DNA of 64,000 bases from JAHIKV01 sp965195225 (GTDB taxonomy: Bacteria; Planctomycetota; Planctomycetia; Pirellulales; Thermoguttaceae): assembly GCA_965195225.1 (NCBI GenBank), contig CBDAFL010000050.1, positions 37,055 through 101,054 on the forward strand, given 5' to 3'. The position numbers and the translations under genes were made by a program. Below the pieces are notes generated by a model, which was given only the letters and a program-made list of their open reading frames with translations, did no database searches and was not told the DNA's origin. Below, one piece after another: positions 1 to 7,461 of this stretch; positions within the stretch are counted from its first letter, which is position 1; the number at the start of each line of letters is the position of its first letter.

Positions 1-766
1 AGTTGCGGACCAAGCTTCGAGAAGCTTGGTAAATACCGCGGGTGGGAACCGCCGTCGAATTGTCGGCCTTCGGGGCCATGGGCAGCGGAGCAGCCTTCTC
101 GGGGGCCTTGGCCGGCGACTTTACGCCCGGGACAACGCCGCCACCACCGCAAGCGGTTTCACAGCCATCGCCACAGGAGCATTTGCCACAGCGGCAATTG
201 CGGCTGCCGAACAGTGCCTCGAGCAACTCGACCACCGGACGACGATACAGCTTGTGGCACTTCGGCTTGCAAGCCGGTTCGCAAGCGGCAACCTCTCCGC
301 AAGCTGGGTCGCAAGCGGCAACCTCCTCGCAAGTGGCCGGGCAGCAAGGATCGCAGGCCTTCGCACAACGCTGTTTGCGGAACCTCTTCTCCTTGCAAGG
401 TTTGGCGCAGGCTGGGTCGCATGCCTCCTCGCAGCAGGCCGATTCGCAGACAGGCTCGCAGTAGCAGCCCTTGCACTCGAACAGATCCACCAGACCGGCG
501 AACAGATCCCGCACCGGGGTAATGCGACACTTCTTGCACTTGCTGCAGCAAGCTTCCTCGCAGCAGGCATTTTCGCAACAGGCTGGCTCTGGGCAGCAGG
601 CCTTCGCACAAGCCTTGTCACAACAGGCGACGTCGGCGCAAGCATTGCAATCGCCGCAGCCACCGCAGTTCAGCCCGAGCATGCGATCTAGGAGTTCAAA
701 GCCGAACCCCTGGCTACACAGGGCTACGCTCACCAGGAGCGCTCCAAAAATCGTCTTGCTTCTCAT
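1..766 (-). CDS. Cysteine-rich secreted protein, 3' end outside window
   Basis: The frame starts at an ATG at 766, with GGAG 10 nt upstream, and is still open at base 1, so 255 residues are visible and the C-terminus is missing. The N-terminus MRSKTIFGALLVSVALCSQG is a clear signal peptide. The mature part has about 42 cysteines, often as CC pairs inside short Ala/Glu units (ACCEEACC, CDPAC, CEPAC). Three short amphipathic helices punctuate it (FELLDRMLGL, VRDLFAGLVDLF, VVELLEALFG), each followed by Cys clusters, so the protein looks built from three repeats. The tail becomes Ala/Pro/Lys-rich. Planctomycetes encode many such cysteine-rich exported proteins and wall proteins are often proposed. 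I infer an envelope or metal-binding role but recognise no named family. Confidence 0.85.
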   Translation of the reverse strand, partial: MRSKTIFGALLVSVALCSQGFGFELLDRMLGLNCGGCGDCNACADVACCDKACAKACCPEPACCENACCEEACCSKCKKCRITPVRDLFAGLVDLFECKGCYCEPVCESACCEEACDPACAKPCKEKRFRKQRCAKACDPCCPATCEEVAACDPACGEVAACEPACKPKCHKLYRRPVVELLEALFGSRNCRCGKCSCGDGCETACGGGGVVPGVKSPAKAPEKAAPLPMAPKADNSTAVPTRGIYQASRSLVRN

Positions 767-1349
767 TGAGCGATCACTCCTTTACAGTGAACCGAGGGCA
801 AGAGAGATGGGTCGTAACCCACGGTTCATACGGTGTACTGCGCCAGGGCCGTCGAGCCATTCCTTGGCCCGATCCAAAACCCGATCCGGTTGCCTGACGC
901 GCCCTCCTGGCATACCACCCGTGGCACACACAAACTGGCGAAGGGTCAGTGACAGATATCGGCCACGCCGCGAAGTATGCTTGAGGGAACGCAACGTATT
1001 TCCAGTAAAAGGTTTACTGCTCCTGTCGCGCAAAGATTTCCGCTCGCGCAAGAGAGTGAAAGTCTGCCGGTTGTATGGCTACGGAAACCGTCGTTCCTGC
1101 CGCCGCACCCTCGCCGCCATCGTCAAACTCCACCCACCCTTCCTGGTTAGCCGCCACGGTAACCGTTTAACTCACCGTGAATGCGCGGCGGGGAGTGTTG
1201 GTTACATATCACGTCGCGCATAGTGTGCCCTGGGTGTATTCACCCGGGGCTAAATTGCTATTTTCGTGCGGGTTGCGGTATCGTCGGTGATTGCGCAACG
1301 TGCAAGATACAGCGACACACCGAGAGATGGTGAGACAAAGCGTTGCCCG
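767..1349. other. Intergenic region, no gene seen
   Basis: About 580 nt separate the start of the cysteine-rich gene from the end of the leftward 44-residue zinc-ribbon gene. No reading frame here has a convincing start or composition. The only structure seen is a degenerate copy of the palindromic repeat at 1165-1264. Confidence 0.6.
1165..1264. repeat. Palindromic repeat family A, degenerate tandem copy
   Basis: It contains GTTTAACTCACCGTGAATG, then CCTGGGTGTATTCACCCGG and GGGCTAAATTGCTATTTT. The same double arrangement (a half related to CGCCGTGAATACACGGCG, a half reading CCGGGTGTATTCACCCGG, then GGGGCTAAATAGC) occurs at 3184-3274. Single copies lie near 14740, 47170 and 51075. Nothing protein-coding is associated. 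Confidence 0.75.
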
Positions 1350-1484
1350 CTACTTCTTCGGCCGTTTTTGCGGCTCGTGGCACCGCTTGCAGCGGGTGTG
1401 CTGAGAATTGATGCTCCCACCGCACTTAGGACAACGGCGGCTCTTAAGCTTCATGGCGAACTTGGTGCGTGTGCGGGTTTTCAT
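1350..1484 (-). CDS. 44-residue zinc-ribbon protein, basic, ribosome-like
   Basis: A short leftward gene from ATG 1484 to TAG 1350. The protein begins MKTRTRTKFAMKLKSRRC and then carries CPKC-N14-CKRC, two CxxC knuckles that should bind one zinc, and ends in a Lys/Arg tail (QKRPKK). Size, charge and knuckle spacing resemble small zinc-ribbon ribosomal or RNA-binding proteins, but it matches neither bL32 nor bL33 as I know them. A longer rightward frame over the same bases (1266-1514) has no zinc knuckles and is taken as a shadow. The upstream RBS is weak (AGGT). A lineage-specific small nucleic-acid-binding protein is the best reading. Confidence 0.6.
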   Translation of the reverse strand: MKTRTRTKFAMKLKSRRCPKCGGSINSQHTRCKRCHEPQKRPKK

Positions 1485-1771
1485 GGGAGACCTGATTCTT
1501 GGAGCCAACTATGATGACGGACAAGAAACAGTCTAGTCGATTCTCGCCGTGCCCGCAAGAGGGTGGCAATACTATTGCTCAACTTGTTCTGATACAATAC
1601 AGGGTTTCATCAATATAGGATGCCGAGTCTCGATAAAATCGCGGATGGGGAAGAATGTAGAGGTGCGAAACAACATAAAATCGGCTTACCCCTCTTCCCT
1701 CCTCTTCTTTCGGAACTCGCTTCGCGCCATGGGTTTCCGTTTTGATGGTCCTCCCTGCCGGCAAGTCTGAA

Positions 1772-3175
1772 ATGAACGGCCTGGAACCGACCGGCTGGTG
1801 GGACCGCCCCTGCGGCGGGCGGGACGTAATGCGGTTGGCGGTCCCGCTGATCGTCTCCATGTCGGCCTTGACCGTGATGCAGTTCGTCGATCGGATGTTC
1901 TTGCTGTGGCACTCGAAGGAGTCGATGGCCGCGGCAATGCCGGCCGGCATGGTCCATTTCATGCTGGTCTGTTTTCCGCTGGGCGTGGCCTCGTACGTCA
2001 GCACGTTCGTGGCCCAATACCGCGGGGCCGGCCACCCCGAGCGGATCGGATCGGCCGTTTGGCAAGGCGCGAGAGTGGGGCTGTTCTGCACCCCGCTGTT
2101 TCTGGCCATGGTTCCATTGGCCCCGTGGATTTTTTGGCTCGCCGGACACAAGCCTGAACTGGCCGCGCTGGAAACGCTCTATTTCCAAGTTACCATGTTC
2201 GGCGCCGGCGGATTCGTTATCGCGTCGGCCATGTCGGCTTTTTTCACCGGGCTGGGAAAAACCCGCGTGGTGATGGTCGTCGACAGTTCGTCCTCGCTGC
2301 TGAACGTGGTGCTCGACTACGGGTGGATATTCGGCCATTTCGGCCTGCCCGCCTTGGGTATCGAGGGGGCCGGCTGGGCCACGGTCGTCTCGCTTTGGTT
2401 CCGTGTGGCGGTCTACGCCGTATTGATGATGGCGCCACGATACCGTCTGCCATACTGCTTGTGGAGAGGACGAAGTTTCAACGCCCCGCTGATGAAGCGG
2501 TTGCTCCAGTTCGGCGGTCCGAACGGCCTGCAACTGCTGGTCGAAATCGGCGGCTTCACGCTGTTCTTGCTGCTGGTGGGTACCCTCGGCGAGGACGCCA
2601 TGGCCGCCACGTCCCTGGCGTTCAACATCAATCTGTTGGCGTTCATGCCCATGCTCGGGCTGGGGATCGCCTTGAGCACCATCGTGGGTCAACAGCTTGG
2701 CGGCAACAGGCCCACCCTGGCCGCCAGGGCCACTTGGACCTCGCTCTGGATGGCGATGACCTACATGGGGACGATGGCCCTGATATACGTGACGATTCCC
2801 GACGTGTTGATGATGGGCCACGCCGCCGGTTCCTCGCCGGAGGAGTTTGCCAAGCTCCGCGCCACCACGGTGGTTCTGCTCCGCTTCGTGGCGGCATATT
2901 GTCTGTTCGACGCCCTGAACCTGGTCTTCGTCAGTGCGTTGAAAGGGGCGGGCGACACGCGATTCATCATGCTCGTCTCGCTGGCGATTACTCCCTTCCC
3001 CTTGTTGGCGGCATGGGCCGGGATGCGGTTCGCCGGCGGAGGCTTGGTCTGGTGCTGGGTGATCGCCACCCTCTGGGTCTCTTCGGTGGGGCTGCTCTAC
3101 TGTGCCCGGTTCCTGCACGGCCACTGGCGGAATATGCGCGTTATCGAGCCGGAACTGCTCGTCGTGGATACCTAA
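1772..3175 (+). CDS. MATE family efflux transporter
   Basis: About 467 residues with twelve hydrophobic segments in two similar halves, the layout of MATE Na+ or H+ coupled multidrug antiporters in the inner membrane. Family features include the early VPLIVSMSALTVMQFVDRMF segment, the internal repeat FGGPNGLQLLVEIGGFTLF that restarts the second half, and LGIALSTIVGQQLGG. The start is uncertain. ATG 1772 (MNGLEPTGWW) fits the usual distance to TM1; ATG 1745 and TTG 1742 are in frame but have no RBS. It stands alone: a zinc-ribbon gene points away upstream, and a palindromic repeat begins 8 nt after the stop. The substrate cannot be predicted. Confidence 0.9.
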   Translation: MNGLEPTGWWDRPCGGRDVMRLAVPLIVSMSALTVMQFVDRMFLLWHSKESMAAAMPAGMVHFMLVCFPLGVASYVSTFVAQYRGAGHPERIGSAVWQGARVGLFCTPLFLAMVPLAPWIFWLAGHKPELAALETLYFQVTMFGAGGFVIASAMSAFFTGLGKTRVVMVVDSSSSLLNVVLDYGWIFGHFGLPALGIEGAGWATVVSLWFRVAVYAVLMMAPRYRLPYCLWRGRSFNAPLMKRLLQFGGPNGLQLLVEIGGFTLFLLLVGTLGEDAMAATSLAFNINLLAFMPMLGLGIALSTIVGQQLGGNRPTLAARATWTSLWMAMTYMGTMALIYVTIPDVLMMGHAAGSSPEEFAKLRATTVVLLRFVAAYCLFDALNLVFVSALKGAGDTRFIMLVSLAITPFPLLAAWAGMRFAGGGLVWCWVIATLWVSSVGLLYCARFLHGHWRNMRVIEPELLVVDT

Positions 3176-3183
3176 AAATGACA

Positions 3184-3274
3184 TTTAGCCCGCCGTGAAT
3201 ACACGGCGGGGAATGGTGGTTTCATGCCACACACCGTGCCCCGGGTGTATTCACCCGGGGCTAAATAGCGATTT
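3184..3274. repeat. Palindromic repeat family A, best-preserved double copy
   Basis: TTTAGCCCGCCGTGAATACA, then CGGCGGGGAATGG, a 30-nt spacer, CCCGGGTGTATTCACCCGGG and GCTAAATAGCGATTTT. Each half forms its own hairpin and the outer ends (TTTAGCCC / GGGGCTAAA) are inverted. It lies directly behind the MATE gene and upstream of panD, so it may also end transcription, though there is no T-tract. Confidence 0.8.
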
Positions 3275-3432
3275 TATCGGGCCGATTCTCGGACAGCATC
3301 ATTCCCATGCCCCGAGCGAGGCATCCATTGATTTTTCGCCTTAGACAAGTCATACTAACGCTCTGGAGACTATGGAAACTTGATCGAGCCGCTTTGCCGG
3401 TTCGTCATCCGATTGATTGTGGGAGAACGCGC

Positions 3433-3783
3433 GTGCAACGGTTTATGCTGAGATCCAAAATTCATCGTGCCACGCTGACCGGCACGGAGCTGGATTACGA
3501 GGGAAGCGTCGCCATCGATCGGGATCTGATCGAGGCGGCCGACTTGTTGCCCGGCGAACAGGTCCACGTGTTGAACCTCTCGAACGCCCAGCGGATAGCC
3601 ACATACGTGATCGAGGCCCCCGCCGGCTCGGGTACGGTCATGCTCAACGGTCCCGCCGCCCGGCTGGGTATCGCCGGCGACAAGGTCATCATCCTTGCCT
3701 ATTGCGCGGTGGACGAGGAGGAGGCCCGTCGGCTGCGGCCGATTGTCGTCCACGTGGACGAGCGGAACCGGCCGGTGAAATAA
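3433..3783 (+). CDS. panD: Aspartate 1-decarboxylase
   Basis: This pyruvoyl enzyme turns L-aspartate into beta-alanine for pantothenate and CoA. Taking the GTG at 3433 as start gives 116 residues that align without gaps to the characterised enzyme: Lys9, Gly24-Ser25 in YEGS (self-cleavage site generating the pyruvoyl group on Ser25), Arg54, Thr57 and Tyr58 all fall at the E. coli numbers. That fit decides the start. The frame is open upstream to an ATG at 3307, but those 42 extra residues match nothing in the family. ATG 3445 is also possible and would lose MQRF. The next features are a 39-bp inverted repeat and an MgtC-like gene unrelated to pantothenate. Confidence 0.95.
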   Translation: MQRFMLRSKIHRATLTGTELDYEGSVAIDRDLIEAADLLPGEQVHVLNLSNAQRIATYVIEAPAGSGTVMLNGPAARLGIAGDKVIILAYCAVDEEEARRLRPIVVHVDERNRPVK

Positions 3784-3784
3784 G

Positions 3785-3874
3785 GTCCGGGTGGCACGTC
3801 CCTGAGCGTAGCGAAGGGCGTGGATTCCCGGTCAACCACGCCCTTCGCTACGCTCAGGGACGTGCCACCCGGAC
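3785..3874. repeat. Perfect 39-bp inverted repeat behind panD (family C)
   Basis: The arms 3785-3823 and 3836-3874 are exact reverse complements around a 12-nt loop. The arm core is GTGGCACGTCCCTGAGCG followed by TAGCGAAGGG. The repeat starts 2 nt after the panD stop codon and ends 28 nt before the next start. It could fold as a very strong hairpin and stop transcription, but no U-run follows. A shorter relative lies inside a coding sequence at 35691-35731. Confidence 0.9.
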
Positions 3875-3902
3875 GTTCGTTCCCCATGCTACACTTGTGG
3901 CG

Positions 3903-5183
3903 ATGGAACCCGCATTTCAGCAATTGGCGGTGGCAGCGCTGCTGGGACTGCTGGTCGGCCTGCAACGGGAGCACGCCGCCAGCGGTATCGCCGGCATGCG
4001 CACTTTTCCGCTGATTACCCTGCTGGGAACCCTCTCGGCCATGCTGGCCGAGCATTTCGGCGACGGCTGGATAATCGCCGCCGGACTGTTGAGCGTGACG
4101 GGCATTACGGCCGTCGGACATTTCCTCCGGAAGCAGCCCGACCCGCATCCCGGCACAACCACCGACGCCGCCATGCTGCTGATGTTCGCCGTCGGAGCCC
4201 TGGTGGTGATCGGCCCGATCTCGGCGGCCGTGGTCGTCGGGGGCGGAGTGGCCGTGCTACTGCAATTCAAGCCGGAACTGCACGGCGTCGCAAAAAAACT
4301 CGGCGACGACGACCTCAGGGCGATCATGCAGTTCGTGCTCATCACCTGCATCATACTGCCCGTGCTGCCGAACCAAAACTACGGGCCGGGCAATTTCTTC
4401 CAACTCGCTCCCGCCACGGCCGCCGCGCTCGACGTGCTCAACCCACGCGAAATCTGGTGGATGGTCGTGCTGATTGTCGGCCTCAGCCTGGCCGGCTACA
4501 TCAGCTACAAGTTCTTCGGCCGCAACGCCGGGATACTGCTCGGCGGCGTGCTCGGCGGGGCCGTCTCCAGCACCGCTACCACGGTCAGCTACGCACGCGG
4601 CACACGCGGCGATCCGGCCGCCGTCGGCACCGCCTCGATCGTCATCTTGATCGCCTCGACGGTGATGTACGTTCGCGTGTTGGCGGCGGTGGCCGTGGTC
4701 TCGCTCGGTTTCCTGAAAACCGTCCTCGCGCCGATGCTCATTCTCATGCTCCTAACGCTGTTGCCGGCGTTGGCGTTGTGGGTCCGCGAGCGGCGTCGGC
4801 CGGCGCATCTGCCCGAGCAGCGAAACCCAACCCAATTGAAATCGGCCCTCGTTTTCGGCCTGATGTACGCCACGGTGCTGTTTGCGTTGGCCGCGGCGAA
4901 ACATTACTGGAGCGGCAGCGGGCTGTACGCCGTATCGTTCTTCTCCGGCCTGACCGAAATGGACGCGGTAACCCTGTCCACCGCTCGGCTCTCGGCCTCC
5001 GATCCGATGGTCGCCGCCGACGGATGGCGAATGATCGTCATTGCGGCGATGGCCAATTTGTTCTCCAAGGCGGGCATCGCGGGCATCCTCGGCGGCTGGC
5101 GGCTGGCGACCCGCGTCGCGTTGCTTTTCTCCATCCCCATGATCGGCGGCGCCGCCCTGCTGGCGCTGATGGTATCCGAGTAG
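3903..5183 (+). CDS. MgtC/SapB family membrane protein with DUF4010 domain
   Basis: 426 residues, almost all hydrophobic, with about twelve membrane segments. The N-terminal part LLGLLVGLQREHAASGIAG followed by MRTFPLITLLGTLSAML is the MgtC/SapB signature, and the C-terminal two thirds is a DUF4010-type segment (LGGVLGGAVSSTATTVSYAR, GLTEMDAVTLSTARL). Such fusions are common inner-membrane proteins of unknown substrate; links to Mg2+ are by analogy with MgtC only. ATG 3903 is chosen because the frame further upstream reads through panD in another phase and through the palindrome. The TAG stop is the first triplet of another palindromic repeat. Confidence 0.9.
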   Translation: MEPAFQQLAVAALLGLLVGLQREHAASGIAGMRTFPLITLLGTLSAMLAEHFGDGWIIAAGLLSVTGITAVGHFLRKQPDPHPGTTTDAAMLLMFAVGALVVIGPISAAVVVGGGVAVLLQFKPELHGVAKKLGDDDLRAIMQFVLITCIILPVLPNQNYGPGNFFQLAPATAAALDVLNPREIWWMVVLIVGLSLAGYISYKFFGRNAGILLGGVLGGAVSSTATTVSYARGTRGDPAAVGTASIVILIASTVMYVRVLAAVAVVSLGFLKTVLAPMLILMLLTLLPALALWVRERRRPAHLPEQRNPTQLKSALVFGLMYATVLFALAAAKHYWSGSGLYAVSFFSGLTEMDAVTLSTARLSASDPMVAADGWRMIVIAAMANLFSKAGIAGILGGWRLATRVALLFSIPMIGGAALLALMVSE

Positions 5184-5274
5184 GGTGGGTCAAGCGAAGC
5201 GCAGCCCCACCAATATTCGGGGAAATTACCCGGAAAAACTCATGGCAGGGCTACGTTTCGCTTGTCCCACCCTA
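5181..5274. repeat. 27-bp imperfect inverted repeat (family E)
   Basis: The arms 5181-5207 (TAGGGTGGGTCAAGCGAAGC plus GCAGCCC) and 5248-5274 pair with three mismatches. The first arm supplies the stop codon of the preceding gene. A related single arm in reverse complement form sits at 52030-52066, and its beginning TAGGGTG recurs at 51104. Confidence 0.8.
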
Positions 5275-5319
5275 TATACTTCTTATCTGTTCAGCCACGT
5301 TTTTCAAGGAACATTCCGC

Positions 5320-6102
5320 ATGTCCAACGACGCCCCGAATCCGCCCGATTCCTCCGCACCGCCGGCGCGATTTCCCCGGCGGAGGTTGATCTGGTGGGTT
5401 GTCCTGTTCGGAGTGTTTTGCGGATTGACGGTATGGGTACATCATCGCATTCAAGAAATCAAACTCGATACCCTGTGCCATAATAACCTCAAGCAGATCT
5501 CGTTGGCAATTCACAACTACCAACAAGCTTGGAAAGGTAAACATCTGCCACCGGCGTATTTTTTTGGCAAAGATGGTAAGCCGATACATAGTTGGCGATT
5601 ATTAATTCGGCCCTATTTGGATACGGCGGGAGATTTGATCCGTCTCGATTTTGATCAGCCGTGGAACGCTCCGATAAATTCGCGGTTTGCGGCTGTCATG
5701 GGCTATCATTTTTTTTGCCCCAGCAGTTATAGCGAGAACATGTACTTCACCGACTACGTCGCCGTGGTCGGTCCCGAGACGATGTGGCCGGGCACCGAGC
5801 CGACGAAAGTGGCCGAGGACGGCTCGGACAACGACAAGATTCTGGTGATCGAGATCGTCAACTCCGACATCCACTGGATGGAGCCGCGCGACTTGACGCT
5901 TGAAGAGGCGTTGGACGCGATCCAGCCCGACAAGGGCGTCGGCATTGGCAGCCGTCACCCGGACGGCATCCACTACGTGACCGTCGGCGGCGAAGTGCGG
6001 ACCCTGGACCGCAATATCGACCGCGAGTCGTTGCGTAGACTGTTCACCCGCGACGCCGCGAAACCCCCGGCCAACCGCGATCCGCCGCCGCGGCGGCCAT
6101 AG
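5320..6102 (+). CDS. DUF1559-like pilin-type secreted protein
   Basis: 260 residues from ATG 5320, with CAAGGAA upstream as RBS. A Pro-rich cytosolic head (about 28 residues) is followed by one TM segment (LIWWVVLFGVFCGLTVWV) and then CHNNLKQISLAIHNYQQ, the conserved block of planctomycetal DUF1559 proteins, normally placed just after a type IV pilin-like N-terminal helix. The later GIGSRHPDGIHYVTVGG block matches the usual C-terminal H-x-GG-hnvlfaDG region. Here the prepilin cleavage motif is not obvious and the N-terminal head is longer than usual, so the protein is probably membrane-anchored and not a classic pseudopilin. Function unknown. Confidence 0.8.
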   Translation: MSNDAPNPPDSSAPPARFPRRRLIWWVVLFGVFCGLTVWVHHRIQEIKLDTLCHNNLKQISLAIHNYQQAWKGKHLPPAYFFGKDGKPIHSWRLLIRPYLDTAGDLIRLDFDQPWNAPINSRFAAVMGYHFFCPSSYSENMYFTDYVAVVGPETMWPGTEPTKVAEDGSDNDKILVIEIVNSDIHWMEPRDLTLEEALDAIQPDKGVGIGSRHPDGIHYVTVGGEVRTLDRNIDRESLRRLFTRDAAKPPANRDPPPRRP

Positions 6103-6160
6103 ATCGGCCGAATCCTGGCCGTGCCCATCGAAAATTTCCCGATTTCCTGAAAATTGACCC

Positions 6161-6188
6161 TTGACGGGCTTTGCTACCGTGTTACAAT
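6161..6188 (+). promoter_or_regulatory. Sigma70-type promoter of the his operon
   Basis: TTGACG (6161-6166), a 16-nt spacer and TACAAT (6183-6188). The predicted transcript starts near 6195, about 45 nt ahead of the first gene at 6240. GTTA at 6181 and TAAC further on (a GTTA-N16-TAAC pair) overlap the -10 and could be an operator, but the pairing is weak. Confidence 0.7.
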
Positions 6189-6239
6189 GCGATAATACGC
6201 TAACACATCGCAGGCACCCTGTCACAAGGGGACGCAATC

Positions 6240-6560
6240 ATGGCGGCAAGGGAGTTCACCGAGAAAACCTGGCGAAAAAACCCCGCCTTCAAGGCCCTTT
6301 GCCGGGCACTGGCCGCCTGCCAAACCACCGGCGAAGTGGCCGATTTCCTCCGCGACATCGGCACCTTGACCGAACTTCAGGCCTGGAGCGAGCGGTTGGA
6401 GGTCGCCCGTCTGATCGCGGCGGGAAAAACCTACCGCGAAATCGCCGAACTGACCGGCGCAAGCACCACGACCGTGACCAGAGTCGCCCGCTTCCTCAGG
6501 GAGGGCGAAGGGGGATACCGCGGCCTGCTGATGGAACCAGACGCTTCCGAAACCAAGTGA
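6240..6560 (+). CDS. yerC: TrpR-like YerC/YecD family regulator
   Basis: 106 residues from ATG 6240, with AAGGGGAC as RBS. The N-terminal half is helical (FKALCRALAACQTTGEVADF) and the C-terminal half holds a helix-turn-helix, TYREIAELTGASTTTVTRVA, exactly the TrpR/YerC fold. YerC-type proteins are often encoded next to histidine biosynthesis genes and are assumed to regulate them. The gene is first behind the promoter and 29 nt ahead of hisG, so an autoregulatory and his-regulatory role is a sensible inference. The ligand is unknown. The C-terminus ends shortly after REGEGGYRGLL. Confidence 0.85.
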   Translation: MAAREFTEKTWRKNPAFKALCRALAACQTTGEVADFLRDIGTLTELQAWSERLEVARLIAAGKTYREIAELTGASTTTVTRVARFLREGEGGYRGLLMEPDASETK

Positions 6561-6589
6561 GACTTTCTTCAACCAATGTGCCGAGCACC

Positions 6590-7456
6590 ATGCAATCCAA
6601 CGGAAAAATCAGAATCGCCATCCAGAAATCCGGCCGTTTGTCCGAAGAGTCGATCTCGCTGCTCGGGCAAATGGGCCTACGGTTCGAGACCTACCAGGAC
6701 CGTCTTTTTGCCCCTTGCCGGGACATGCCGATCGACGTTCTCTTTCTCCGAGACGACGACATCCCGGAGTACGTCCAGGACGGAGTGGCCGACTTGGGAA
6801 TCGTCGGCAGCAACGTTTTGGACGAGCGGATGGTCCGCGTCGAGAGGCTGTTGCCGCTGGATTTCGGCTTCTGTTCGCTCTGTCTGGCAGTGCCGGAGCG
6901 GGGCGGATGCGAGTCCGTCGAGGACTTAAACGGAAAGCGAATCGCAACTTCGTATCCCGAGACGCTCCGGCGTTTCCTACTGGAGCGGCGCGTCGAGGCG
7001 GAGGTTATCGTACTCGGCGGGTGCGTGGAGATCGCGCCCGCGCTGAAGGTAGCCGACGCCATCTGCGACCTCGTTTCGACCGGAAGCGCGCTTCGCACTC
7101 ACGGCCTGACCATACTGGAAACGGTCGCCCGCTGCCAGGCGGTTTTTTTCGGGCGGCAAGACCCGCCTGCCGATAGCCAGGAACTAATCCGCAAACTCTT
7201 GCTGCGGGCGCAAGCGGTGCAGGAGGCCCGGAAATATCGATACGTCATGTTCAACGCCCCGGCGGACGCCGTCGATTCAATCAAAAAACTGCTGCCCGGC
7301 TGCAAGAGTCCGACGATCGTGCCGTTGGCCGATTCGGGCTTTATCGCCGTCCACGCAATGGTCATCGAGGAAACGTTTTGGGAAGTCGTCGAGAAGCTCC
7401 GCGATAGCGGGGCCTCGGATATCTTGGTCGCCCCGGTCGAAAAGTTCATGCGATAA
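6590..7456 (+). CDS. hisG: ATP phosphoribosyltransferase, long form (HisG)
   Basis: Catalyses the first step of histidine synthesis, joining ATP and PRPP. The start ATG 6590 gives 288 residues, the size of the long HisG with a C-terminal regulatory ACT-like domain (last about 75 residues, PTIVPLADSGFIAVHAMV). The N-terminal core begins IRIAIQKSGRLSEES and carries DLGIVGSNVL, and the PRPP-binding loop is read as ADAICDLVSTGSALRTHGL (classical D-L-V-x-T-G-x-T-L with Ser-Ala for the last pair). The long form needs no HisZ, and none is present. Feedback inhibition by histidine is expected from the family. Confidence 0.95.
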   Translation: MQSNGKIRIAIQKSGRLSEESISLLGQMGLRFETYQDRLFAPCRDMPIDVLFLRDDDIPEYVQDGVADLGIVGSNVLDERMVRVERLLPLDFGFCSLCLAVPERGGCESVEDLNGKRIATSYPETLRRFLLERRVEAEVIVLGGCVEIAPALKVADAICDLVSTGSALRTHGLTILETVARCQAVFFGRQDPPADSQELIRKLLLRAQAVQEARKYRYVMFNAPADAVDSIKKLLPGCKSPTIVPLADSGFIAVHAMVIEETFWEVVEKLRDSGASDILVAPVEKFMR

Positions 7457-7461
7457 CCCCC

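Noticed and set aside
26..1223. Several overlapping rightward frames in the first 1.2 kb
   Set aside because: They are antisense to the cysteine-rich gene, whose repeats of Cys/Ala codons keep the other strand open. They lack RBS and protein-like composition.
1266..1514. Rightward frame of 82 codons
   Set aside because: Covers the leftward 44-residue zinc-ribbon gene, which has clear paired CxxC motifs; the rightward product has no recognisable feature.
1549..1620. Promoter for the MATE gene at TACAAT near 1595
   Set aside because: A TACAAT is present, but no acceptable -35 lies at 15-19 nt and the distance to the start is long.
1610..3184. Leftward frame of 524 codons
   Set aside because: Complete antisense to the MATE transporter; rich in His, Gln, Arg, Gly as usual for high-GC shadows.
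6181..6204. GTTA-N16-TAAC as TrpR-like operator in the his promoter
   Set aside because: Only four bases of each arm match and the inner bases do not pair. Mentioned as weak but not called.
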